From positions 186,001 through 250,000 of the forward strand of contig JAVBLR010000011.1 of assembly GCA_031553395.1 (NCBI GenBank): DNA of 64,000 nt. Direction: 5' to 3'. Positions 25,350 through 32,828 of this stretch are shown here, piece after piece. Made by a program: the position numbers and the translations under genes. This DNA is from WRGA01 sp031553395. GTDB lineage: Bacteria; Bacteroidota; Bacteroidia; Bacteroidales; WRGA01. How positions within the stretch are numbered: position 1 is the first letter of the stretch; the number at the start of each line of letters is the position of its first letter. The notes below the pieces were generated by a model. The model was not told where the DNA came from. It saw nothing but the letters and a program-made list of their open reading frames with translations, and searched no databases.

Positions 25350-25946
25350 TTACTTTTTTCTTTTATCGTTGGTAAGATTTTTATTTCTTCGTTGAAGGAT
25401 ATCCCGGGATTCACGTAATTTAAGCAAATCTTGATCTATTTGAATTTTTCCGCGAGAAAGTTGATCCAAATCTTTAAAAATTTTCACATCATCTACTATT
25501 TCTTTATTCCATGTAAGAAAAGATTTTTTCATGTGATTGGCCAATAATGAAGTTAATACAGATTTCTCCTGCCCTTCATTATAAGTCCCAAGTTTTTGAA
25601 TCATTTGTTCAAGCGTTCTTCCATAATGACGATACATGATAGGACCCGATTTATACGGTATTCTTGCCGGACGAGAATATAAATTTTCCTTTTTCATTAT
25701 CTCACAAGGATAATCTATATCCAACTTAAAATCAGACATAATAGCCAAATGATCCCACAGTTTGTGACGAAAATCATTCACATCACGTAAGTACGGAAAT
25801 AAATTCCCCATAGTTGTAATGATTGATTCTGCACATTTTTGACGTTCTTTTCTGTCTTCAATCGTTACAGCGTAATCAACCATATTTTGAATATTTCGCC
25901 CATATTCAGGTAAAAACAACCTTTTTTGTTGTGTATTGTAATTCAT
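25350..25946 (-). CDS. DUF4290 protein
   Basis: 198 residues, soluble, no signal peptide. It has the family's opening YNTQQKRLFLPEYGRNIQNM and conserved stretches DFRHKLWDHLAIMSDF and MYRHYGRTLEQMI, ending in a basic tail (RRNKNLTNDKRKK). The family is confined, as far as I know, to Bacteroidota and often precedes murA. Function is unknown; a cytoplasmic role linked to envelope growth is only a guess from position. Confidence 0.85.
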   Translation of the reverse strand: MNYNTQQKRLFLPEYGRNIQNMVDYAVTIEDRKERQKCAESIITTMGNLFPYLRDVNDFRHKLWDHLAIMSDFKLDIDYPCEIMKKENLYSRPARIPYKSGPIMYRHYGRTLEQMIQKLGTYNEGQEKSVLTSLLANHMKKSFLTWNKEIVDDVKIFKDLDQLSRGKIQIDQDLLKLRESRDILQRRNKNLTNDKRKK

Positions 25947-26018
25947 TAATTGATAGTTTGTTGTCTGTTATTTGTACGTTTAATAGTTAATTTAAACAAA
26001 TAACTAAAAGACTAGTAA
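25947..26018. repeat. Word-repeat hairpin (GTTATTTG family)
   Basis: TTAATTGATAGTTTG and CTGTTATTTG on the left face AACAAATAAC and TAGTAATTAA on the right, forming an imperfect hairpin between tsaB and DUF4290. Confidence 0.45.
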
Positions 26019-26711
26019 TTAAATTCTATTCTTGGGTGTAGTAGCAATAAAATCTTTCAAGTAAAAAGGCTCAAAATATGCAACATCCTCAAAGTTATTT
26101 TGGTAGAATGCTTGCTCGGACAAAGGTAGCATATTTTTGGCTAAAGGATTAATATTTTCCAGAAATGTTGCATTTGAATGAGTTATAAGCTGTTTGCATT
26201 TTTCAGCTCCATCCCCAAAAAATATAATTTTATAATTTTTAAGTATATCAGAAAAAGAATTTTCAGTAATTATTTCAGCCGAAGTTTCTTTAATCACCTG
26301 TAAGTTATTATCATACAAAGCTGTATAAACCTCCATTCTTCGAGCATCAATCATTGGACAAAAAAGAGTTTCTTTTTCTATAAATTGGCTGTTTTTTTTT
26401 GCAGCTTCAGTTAAAACTAATAACGTAGGGACCGCAATCAAAGGAATATTCAGTCCATAACATAAACCCTTTGCTGTAGATACTCCTATTCGCAATCCGG
26501 TATAAGAACCCGGGCCACAACTTACCGCCACAGCATCCAACGATTGTCCGTTTTTTCTGATAAAAGACATTGCCTCTTCAACAAATACGCCCAAAACACT
26601 TGCATGCGACATGCCTTCGTATGTTTCTTTGGAAAAAATAACATTTCCGTTTGCTGACAATGCAACAGAACAAACAGTTGTAGACGTTTCTATATTGAGA
26701 ATAAACGGCAT
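26019..26711 (-). CDS. tsaB: tRNA threonylcarbamoyladenosine biosynthesis protein TsaB
   Basis: Partner of TsaD, TsaE and TsaC in making t6A37 of ANN-decoding tRNAs. 230 residues with the Kae1/ASKHA start ILNIETSTTVCSVAL, GPGSYTGLRIGVSTAKGL (typical of TsaB) and PMIDARRMEVYTALY. TsaB lacks catalytic metal ligands and acts as a scaffold. First gene of the tsaB-DUF4290-murA run, with a promoter at 26762-26791. Confidence 0.94.
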   Translation of the reverse strand: MPFILNIETSTTVCSVALSANGNVIFSKETYEGMSHASVLGVFVEEAMSFIRKNGQSLDAVAVSCGPGSYTGLRIGVSTAKGLCYGLNIPLIAVPTLLVLTEAAKKNSQFIEKETLFCPMIDARRMEVYTALYDNNLQVIKETSAEIITENSFSDILKNYKIIFFGDGAEKCKQLITHSNATFLENINPLAKNMLPLSEQAFYQNNFEDVAYFEPFYLKDFIATTPKNRI

Positions 26712-26761
26712 ATATAAATAAAGTAGAATAACAATATCTTACGCTAAGTAAAAAAACAGTG

Positions 26762-26791
26762 CAAAAGTAATTCATTTTGCTAAAGTGGCAA
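26762..26791 (-). promoter_or_regulatory. Promoter of tsaB-DUF4290-murA
   Basis: Minus-strand TTG at 26789-26791, 19 bases, then TACTTTTG at 26762-26769, about 50 bases before the tsaB ATG. Confidence 0.55.
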
Positions 26792-26951
26792 GCAAAGCAG
26801 TTTGTATTAATGTAATCTTACATTAACTTACTTCACACAAATTAACTAAATAAGAACGTCTTTTTTTCTAAAAATTTATAAATTAGCAAACAAAATAAAG
26901 CATAAGCTGTTTTTTAATAATAAAGCATTCATCCTCCACAAATATTATAAA

Positions 26952-27425
26952 ATGAACATGAGACAAGTAATTATTACAATATGCTTATTTACAATCCTTA
27001 CATCATGTACATCTTCACAAGATACGGCTACTGCTGAAGCAACATCCAATTTGATAAAATCTCAAGATTATGTATTTGTTGCAGAATACGCATTGCCTAT
27101 GGGAGTAAATAGCATTTATCTTACATCTGATTATACATTGGATGTAAATACAGATTCAATCGTTGCTTATTTGCCGTATTTTGGACGAGCATACGTAGCT
27201 CCCATAAATCCGGAACAAGGTGGAATTCAATTCAACAGTAAAGATTTTGATTACAAATTAACAAAAAAGAAAAATGATTGGGATATTGACATCAGAACCA
27301 AGGATCTTTTGCGCAGTTACCAAATTATGCTCAGCATTACTTCAGCAGGAAGTGCATACCTTAACGTAACCAGCCCCGATCGTCAAAGTATATCATTTAA
27401 CGGTTACATTGAAAAACGAAAATAA
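26952..27425 (+). CDS. DUF4251-like lipoprotein
   Basis: 157 residues. Lipoprotein signal MRQVIITICLFTILTSCTSS with the lipobox Cys in LTSC. The mature domain (YVFVAEYALPMG, VNTDSIVAYLPYFGRAYVAP, FDYKLTKKKNDWDIDI) matches DUF4251, common and uncharacterised in Bacteroidota. Met3 is an alternative start. It stands alone, with a strong terminator behind it. Confidence 0.82.
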   Translation: MNMRQVIITICLFTILTSCTSSQDTATAEATSNLIKSQDYVFVAEYALPMGVNSIYLTSDYTLDVNTDSIVAYLPYFGRAYVAPINPEQGGIQFNSKDFDYKLTKKKNDWDIDIRTKDLLRSYQIMLSITSAGSAYLNVTSPDRQSISFNGYIEKRK

Positions 27426-27452
27426 TATTATCCTTATCCTTTCTAATGTGAG

Positions 27453-27491
27453 AAAACCTTTCTCTCTGTTTTATGCATGAGGAAAGGTTTT
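27453..27491 (+). terminator. Terminator before hcp
   Basis: AAAACCTTTC (27453-27462) pairs with GAAAGGTTTT (27482-27491); a T-rich run follows. Confidence 0.85.
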
Positions 27492-27515
27492 TTCTTTTTT
27501 CATGAAACTCCCTAC

Positions 27516-27533
27516 TTGTAACATTTGTTACAA
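27516..27533. promoter_or_regulatory. CRP/FNR-type dyad upstream of hcp
   Basis: Perfect dyad TTGTAAC-ATTT-GTTACAA. Its centre (27524.5) lies about 41.5 bases before the expected start site near 27566, the class II activator position. The -33 box is replaced by the dyad edge. HcpR or another FNR-family protein is the likely ligand. Confidence 0.7.
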
Positions 27534-27553
27534 ATTATCTTTATCAACCAACC

Positions 27554-27561
27554 TACATTTG
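27554..27561 (+). promoter_or_regulatory. -7 element of hcp (TACATTTG)
   Basis: TACATTTG followed by C matches TAnnTTTG and sits 38 bases before the hcp ATG. Confidence 0.65.
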
Positions 27562-27598
27562 CATCGTTAAAGTAATCAACTATTAAAATATTCAAGCT

Positions 27599-29251
27599 AT
27601 GTCAATGTTTTGTTATCAATGTCAGGAAACAGCCAAAAATACAGGCTGTACCGTCAGTGGAGTTTGTGGAAAAGTTCCCGAAGTTGCCAATATCCAGGAT
27701 TTAATGATGCATCTTTTACGGGGAATTTCATTGTATAGTACCCGTGCAAGAAAAGCCGGTATAGAAGATGAAGAAGTAAACCAATTTGTTGTCACTGGTT
27801 TATTTATGACTATTACCAATGCTAATTTTGATAAAAAACGTTTTGTATCTGCTATTCTCGAAGGATATAAAATCCGAAACAATATCAGAGGAAAATTGGT
27901 ACAAGAAAATCTAAAAGTGGATGATATTGCTGCTGATGAAGCTCTTTTTATTGCGAATACAGAAGAAGAAATGGACCAAAAGGCATCAAGTGTTGGCGTT
28001 TTACGTACCGGAAATGAGGATGTTCGTTCATTAAGAGAATTGCTTACATACGGATTGAAAGGAATGGCTGCATACGCCGAACATGCCTACAATTTGGGAC
28101 ATCAAAATAAAGAAATTCATGCTTTTATGCAAAAAGCTCTTGTCGCAACGATTGATGATAATCTTTCGGCGGATGATTTGGTTCAATTAGTGTTAGAATG
28201 TGGAAAATATGGTGTGGATGTAATGGCTTTATTGGATAAGGCAAATACTTCATCATTCGGAAATCCCGAAATTACAAAAGTAAACATAGGAGTTGGTAAG
28301 AATCCGGGAATTTTGATTAGCGGACATGATCTGAAGGATTTGGAAGAATTATTGAAGCAAACGAAAGATACCGGCGTTGATGTGTATACACACAGTGAAA
28401 TGCTTCCGGCTCATTATTATCCGGCATTTAAAAAATATACACATTTTGCAGGAAATTACGGAAATGCCTGGTGGAAACAAACAGATGAGTTTGAAAGTTT
28501 CAATGGCCCGATTCTTTTTACTACAAATTGCATTGTTCCTCCTCGTGCAAATGCGTCATATAGCGACCGTATCTATACGACAGGTGCATCCGGTTTAAAG
28601 GGATCTTTGCATATCGAAGACCGGAAAAACGGAACTCCGAAAGATTTTTCCGCAATCATTGAACATGCTAAACGTTGTGCTTCTCCAACTGAGATAGAAA
28701 CGGGAGAAATTGTCGGTGGATTTGCGCATAATCAAGTAATAGCTCTTGCTGATAAGGTTGTAAATGCTGTAAAATCAGGCGCTATCCGTAAATTTGTAGT
28801 AATGGCAGGTTGTGACGGGCGTACCAAAGTCCGTAGCTATTATACCGATTTTGCCGAACAATTACCGAAAGATACAGTGATTCTTACTGCCGGATGTGCC
28901 AAATACCGGTATAATAAACTGGCATTGGGTGATATCGGAGGAATCCCACGCGTATTGGATGCCGGGCAATGTAACGATTCGTATTCATTGGCTGTGATTG
29001 CGTTAAAACTGAAAGAAGTATTCGGATTGGATGATATAAATAAATTGCCGATTGTTTACAATATTGCCTGGTATGAACAAAAAGCGGTAATTGTATTACT
29101 GGCATTGCTTTATCTGGGTGTAAAGAATATTCATCTAGGTCCTACGTTGCCTGCTTTTCTTTCTCCAAATGTGGCGAAAGTCTTGGTTGAACAGTTTGGT
29201 ATTGCTCCAATTGATACTGTTGAAAATGACATAAAACAGCTTGTGAATTAA
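27599..29251 (+). CDS. hcp: Hydroxylamine reductase (hybrid-cluster protein)
   Basis: Hybrid-cluster protein that reduces hydroxylamine in vitro and in several bacteria handles nitric oxide. 550 residues. N-terminal Cys at 5, 8, 17 and 23 (CYQC, then GCTVSGVC) hold the 4Fe-4S cluster in a class I-like spacing. Downstream Cys-bearing motifs such as FTTNCIVPP, MAGCDGR and LTAGCAKYR hold the hybrid cluster. No Hcr reductase gene is adjacent, so its electron donor is elsewhere. Regulation by an FNR-family protein is suggested by the dyad at 27516-27533. Confidence 0.95.
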   Translation: MSMFCYQCQETAKNTGCTVSGVCGKVPEVANIQDLMMHLLRGISLYSTRARKAGIEDEEVNQFVVTGLFMTITNANFDKKRFVSAILEGYKIRNNIRGKLVQENLKVDDIAADEALFIANTEEEMDQKASSVGVLRTGNEDVRSLRELLTYGLKGMAAYAEHAYNLGHQNKEIHAFMQKALVATIDDNLSADDLVQLVLECGKYGVDVMALLDKANTSSFGNPEITKVNIGVGKNPGILISGHDLKDLEELLKQTKDTGVDVYTHSEMLPAHYYPAFKKYTHFAGNYGNAWWKQTDEFESFNGPILFTTNCIVPPRANASYSDRIYTTGASGLKGSLHIEDRKNGTPKDFSAIIEHAKRCASPTEIETGEIVGGFAHNQVIALADKVVNAVKSGAIRKFVVMAGCDGRTKVRSYYTDFAEQLPKDTVILTAGCAKYRYNKLALGDIGGIPRVLDAGQCNDSYSLAVIALKLKEVFGLDDINKLPIVYNIAWYEQKAVIVLLALLYLGVKNIHLGPTLPAFLSPNVAKVLVEQFGIAPIDTVENDIKQLVN

Positions 29252-29385
29252 AAGCAATTCATCCTCGGTGTAATTATGACAATTTGCTTCGTGCTACTAA
29301 TTGCAATTTAATTACTTAAAAACCAATTGCTTTAAATGCAAAAATATGCTTAAATATTTTGTAAATGTTCATATTTTAAGCTGAG

Positions 29386-29413
29386 AAAGCCGGTAATTTT
29401 TAATATCGGCTTT
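29386..29413 (+). terminator. Terminator of hcp, overlapping the lemA promoter
   Basis: AAAGCCG (29386-29392) pairs with CGGCTTT (29407-29413), followed by TTATTAT. The lemA -7 element TATCTTTG begins five bases later. Confidence 0.7.
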
Positions 29414-29417
29414 TTAT

Positions 29418-29425
29418 TATCTTTG
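29418..29425 (+). promoter_or_regulatory. -7 element of lemA (TATCTTTG)
   Basis: TATCTTTG followed by C, 27 bases before the lemA ATG. There is no good -33 match because the terminator stem occupies that place. Confidence 0.55.
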
Positions 29426-29452
29426 CGCAAACCAAATTTAATATTTAATCTT

Positions 29453-30004
29453 ATGATATATTCTTTAATTATTGCAGCAATAATTGTAATAACACTGATT
29501 GTTGTAGTCGTAATATACAACCAATTAATTGCGAATAAAAACCGCATGCAGGAAGCTTGGAGTGGAATCGATGTTTTCTTAAAAAAGAGATATGATTTGA
29601 TTCCGAATTTAGTTGAAACTGTAAAAGGATACGCTGCTCATGAAAAAAGTACTTTCGAAGAAATAACCCGTTACCGCGCAGAAGCTATGCAGGCAAAGAA
29701 TCCACAGGAACAGGTAGAATCGGAAAAAGGCTTGAGAAAGGCTTTGGCCAATTTATTTGCAGTTGCAGAAAATTATCCGGAACTGAAAACAAATGCCAAT
29801 TTTCAACAATTGCAACAACAATTAGCCGATTTGGAGAATGATTTGGAATCATCGCGCCGCTATTATAATGGAACTGTACGGGAAAATAATATTTATATCG
29901 AAAGTTTTCCTTCCAATATCATTGCCGGAATGTTTCATTTCGAAAAAGGTGAGTTTTTCATTATAGATTCGAAAGAAAAAGAACTTCCGAAAGTGAATTT
30001 TTAG
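29453..30004 (+). CDS. lemA: LemA family membrane protein
   Basis: 183 residues from ATG 29453. A single N-terminal membrane helix (SLIIAAIIVITLIVVVVIY) is followed by the LemA helical bundle with NRMQEAWSGIDVFLKKRYDL, NLVETVKGYAAHE, LFAVAENYPELKTN and FNG-like RRYYNGTVRENN. The helical domain probably faces the cytoplasm or periplasm by topology; its biochemical role is not known. The paired DUF2207 protein downstream is a recurrent partner, suggesting a joint membrane function. The frame is open to 29423, but those codons overlap the promoter. Confidence 0.92.
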   Translation: MIYSLIIAAIIVITLIVVVVIYNQLIANKNRMQEAWSGIDVFLKKRYDLIPNLVETVKGYAAHEKSTFEEITRYRAEAMQAKNPQEQVESEKGLRKALANLFAVAENYPELKTNANFQQLQQQLADLENDLESSRRYYNGTVRENNIYIESFPSNIIAGMFHFEKGEFFIIDSKEKELPKVNF

Positions 30005-30097
30005 TCAAAAGGTATTCAGAAGGTAGGATTTATCAACGAAAAAATATTATATTTTCTTGTTTTATATTGGAAATAAATCACATATCGCTTTACTATT

Positions 30098-30149
30098 CGA
30101 TAACTTCTGATAACTTCCGTCTATCTTTTGATAACTTCTAAAATACATT
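30098..30149. repeat. GATAACTTC word repeats between lemA and the DUF2207 gene
   Basis: Three copies of GATAACTTC lie at about 30098-30140. Partly complementary AGAAGGTA and AAGGTATT words lie at 30009-30027, giving a loose hairpin. The same word family recurs at 10218-10245 behind recQ. Confidence 0.45.
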
Positions 30150-30167
30150 CCCAAACCTAATCAACAA

Positions 30168-32075
30168 ATGAAGAAAGTCATATTTATTTTATTTCTCTTC
30201 TTAAATTGTATCTTTATTTATGCCCAAGATGAAGCGGACATAATTTCAGAACCATATTCGGCAGAAAGTTATCAGGAAAGGATTATTCGTTTCCATTCTG
30301 ACATACTGATTGATACACTTGGAAAAATACGGGTATCCGAGCATATCAAGGTATTTTCTAATGGCGACGAGATAAAAAGAGGAATTGTAAGGCGTATACC
30401 TATTTACAGAAAAGATAAATATGGTAAAAAACGGAAAGTTGACATCACGGTATTTTCCGTTTTATGCAATGAAAAGGAAGAAAATTATAGAGTAGAGAAT
30501 TCCGATGGAAATAAAGAAATATATGTAGGCAATAAGGATGTTTTCTTAGAATCCGGTATATATGACTATGTTATTACTTATGAAAGTAGTGGTCAAATCG
30601 GTTTTTTTGATGATTTCGACGAATTATACTGGAATGTAACCGGCAATGAATGGGATTTTCCGATAGAAAAAGCCTCTGCTGCAATCATCTTACCCGAAGA
30701 AGTTCATTCCATGAATACAGCTTGTTATACAGGTGTTTCCGGTTCGACTCAAACAGATTGTTCTGTGGAAGTAAAAGACAGTTTGGTAACATTTACAGCC
30801 AATAGCTCGTTAGCAATCAAAGAAGGTTTTACAGTTGCCGTATCTTTTACGCCGCATATTATCCGGCGCCCACCACCACCTTCTAAAGCCGAACTAATCT
30901 GGGATGATTACAAAGAGCATATCTCTGCTTTCCTAAGTTTGCTATTGATGGGCATTTTCTGTTTTTTTACATGGTTGAAAGTTGGAAAAGATCCGGAAAA
31001 ACCAGTGGTTGTTCCTACATTTAATCCACCGCACGATTGGTCTCCGGCTATTGTACGATATTTGTATAAAAAGAAGTATGATGATAAAATTTTTACAGCT
31101 ACATTAGTTGGAATGGCTGTAAAAAAGGCGCTTTGCATTCAAGATGAAGGTAAGAAATATCAATTGAAAGCAACTGACAACAAAGAGAATCTAACGGATG
31201 AGGAAAAAGAAATATACAATATTCTTTTTTCAAAAAGTCAAACATTAGCTGTTTCGGATAAAAATTACTCGAAATTTTCAAAAGTTTCTTCAAAATTAAC
31301 AAAGTCCCTTCAATCCAAATGGAATATTAAAGATTACTTCCATGCAAATATAAAATACGCAGTGTTTGCTGCAATAATAGCATCTGTATTGCTTATATTG
31401 TATGGAATTATTGCAAAAGCCGGCTCTATAATTATGTTAATGTTTTCTATTCCATTTGTTGTAATAGGAGTAGTTTGTATAGTAGCAGGAATAAAAGAAA
31501 AAACAGGAGGCGTAGTTGCCCGAATTTTCATGATTATGTTTGGAATAATGTTTGCTGTACCTGTATTTTTTGGGCAGGTTATTGTATCCTTTTATGATAG
31601 TTGGATAAATGGCTTATTCACAACATTGATGCTTACCGGAACCGGATTGTATATTTATTTGATAAAAGCTCCTACCGAATTAGGTGCAAAAACAGCTTCG
31701 GAACTGGAAGGATTCAAAATGTACTTGCAAACAGCTGAAGAACATAGATTAAATATACTAACTCCTCCCGAAAAAACTCCCGAATTATTCGAAAAATTAT
31801 TACCCTATGCCATTGCGTTGGATGTAGAAAATGATTGGTCCCGGAAATTTGACGATGTACTCCAATTAGCAAATTATGTGCCCGAATGGTATACAGGCAA
31901 TAATCCGATTACAATCTCAGGAATGAGTCATTCATTTACTTCATCGGTTTCATCTGCAGGTGTTAATCCATCATCATCTTCTTCCTCATCATCAGGAGGA
32001 AGTTGGAGTTCAGGAAACAGTGGTGGTGGTTCTTCCGGTGGAGGCGGCGGAGGCGGCGGAGGCGGTGGCTGGTAA
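30168..32075 (+). CDS. DUF2207 membrane protein with Gly-rich tail
   Basis: 635 residues. Signal peptide MKKVIFILFLFLNCIFIYAQ, then an extracytoplasmic DUF2207 domain (about 35-230; RFHSDILIDTLGKIRVSEHI, YWNVTGNEWDFPIEKASA). After a Pro-rich spacer (RRPPPPS) comes a membrane helix and a soluble segment, then two to four further helices around 400-500. It ends in Ser runs and a Gly-rich tail finishing GGGW. Such tails are common in LemA-associated DUF2207 (TPM/LemA-type) proteins. Function is unknown; it is likely a membrane partner of LemA. Confidence 0.85.
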   Translation: MKKVIFILFLFLNCIFIYAQDEADIISEPYSAESYQERIIRFHSDILIDTLGKIRVSEHIKVFSNGDEIKRGIVRRIPIYRKDKYGKKRKVDITVFSVLCNEKEENYRVENSDGNKEIYVGNKDVFLESGIYDYVITYESSGQIGFFDDFDELYWNVTGNEWDFPIEKASAAIILPEEVHSMNTACYTGVSGSTQTDCSVEVKDSLVTFTANSSLAIKEGFTVAVSFTPHIIRRPPPPSKAELIWDDYKEHISAFLSLLLMGIFCFFTWLKVGKDPEKPVVVPTFNPPHDWSPAIVRYLYKKKYDDKIFTATLVGMAVKKALCIQDEGKKYQLKATDNKENLTDEEKEIYNILFSKSQTLAVSDKNYSKFSKVSSKLTKSLQSKWNIKDYFHANIKYAVFAAIIASVLLILYGIIAKAGSIIMLMFSIPFVVIGVVCIVAGIKEKTGGVVARIFMIMFGIMFAVPVFFGQVIVSFYDSWINGLFTTLMLTGTGLYIYLIKAPTELGAKTASELEGFKMYLQTAEEHRLNILTPPEKTPELFEKLLPYAIALDVENDWSRKFDDVLQLANYVPEWYTGNNPITISGMSHSFTSSVSSAGVNPSSSSSSSSGGSWSSGNSGGGSSGGGGGGGGGGGW

Positions 32076-32111
32076 TTTAGCCCTTAATAGCCTGACTTTG
32101 AATTAAGATAA

Positions 32112-32184
32112 TTTTGTTACTTGTTATTTGATTTAATAACTTTCTAATAGTAAAAAAACTAACAAAAAATAACAAGTAACAAAA
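32112..32184. repeat. Word-repeat hairpin (GTTACTTGTTATTTG family)
   Basis: An 18-bp perfect stem: TTTTGTTACTTGTTATTT (32112-32129) with its complement at 32167-32184, loop of 37 bases. A-run rather than T-run follows on the plus strand, so it is not a normal terminator for the DUF2207 gene. Confidence 0.7.
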
Positions 32185-32189
32185 AAAAG

Positions 32190-32764
32190 GGTGCATTTCA
32201 AATTGTCATTTTTCTTACTAATGCTTTTGGAAAATTCAATATTTGTGTATTCTTCTTTGTTCTTTTTTCTTGATAAAAAAGAACGAAAAAATCAAGGCTA
32301 CGCTTTTCGGCGACCCATCTGTGGTTCGTGTGCGGTACACCGCATAAACTTATCCCCCTTCAGGGACTTCAAACAATGCGTTGTCCTTCGCGCACTTCAC
32401 CGCGATGGGTACCCCGCCTGCAAAGCTAAGGCCGAAGACGGGCTTCTCAACAACGATGAATACGGTTGATTATCCATTTAAACCTAATGTCAGGAAATCA
32501 GTTTAGATGAAATACCAGCCAATGGCCTTTGCTTCGCAGGCGGGGTACCCGTCATGGTGAAGCAGGCGAAGAACAAAACTCTGTTTGAGCGAAGCGAGTT
32601 TTGTTTTGTTCCGCCTGCAAGCCATAGACGGGTCGCAGAGAAGCTCAGCCTTGATTTTTTGTTACTTTTGCATCAAGGCAAAAGTAAAAGAAAGAATCAC
32701 TATTTTGATGGCTGCTTTTAGGACATTACTTGAGGAAACAATCTGCGACAATTTGAAATGTACC
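32190..32764. mobile_element. 0.57-kb MITE-like element with long inverted arms
   Basis: Ends GGTGCATTTCAAATTGTC (32190-32207) and GACAATTTGAAATGTACC (32747-32764) are inverted repeats with one mismatch. Exactly eight A bases flank each side (32181-32188; 32765-32772), possibly a target duplication. Inside, arms 32251-32430 and about 32520-32700 are imperfect inverted copies, sharing AAAAAATCAAGGCT, CGACCC and GGGTACCCCGCCTGC. One arm has a CAAAACTC-type hairpin insert near 32574-32606. GC content is higher than in the surroundings. No transposase is encoded. Confidence 0.65.
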
Positions 32765-32802
32765 AAAAAAAACTATCGGATGATTCTAGAACCATCCGAT
32801 AG
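32765..32802 (-). terminator. Terminator of katA
   Basis: CTATCGGATG (32773-32782) pairs with CATCCGATAG (32793-32802). On the minus strand eight T bases follow, so it terminates katA. The neighbouring element appears inserted at its T-tract. Confidence 0.85.
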
Positions 32803-32828
32803 ATATAAATAAAATAAAATAAAGAATC

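Larger units (their letters stand above)
32076..32828. other. 753-bp non-coding region between the DUF2207 gene and katA
   Basis: Contains, in order, a word-repeat hairpin (32112-32184), a 0.57-kb inverted-repeat element (32190-32764) and the katA terminator (32765-32802). Short open frames inside it have no family resemblance and lie in repeated sequence, so none is called as a gene. Confidence 0.7.

Noticed and set aside
27599..29251. CODH-like identity for the hcp gene
   Set aside because: The N-terminal Cys spacing and the 550-residue length fit hybrid-cluster protein; CODH motifs are absent.
32191..32812. Open frames of 92 and 75 residues on the plus strand
   Set aside because: They fall within the inverted-repeat element and the katA terminator, with no family resemblance or ribosome site.
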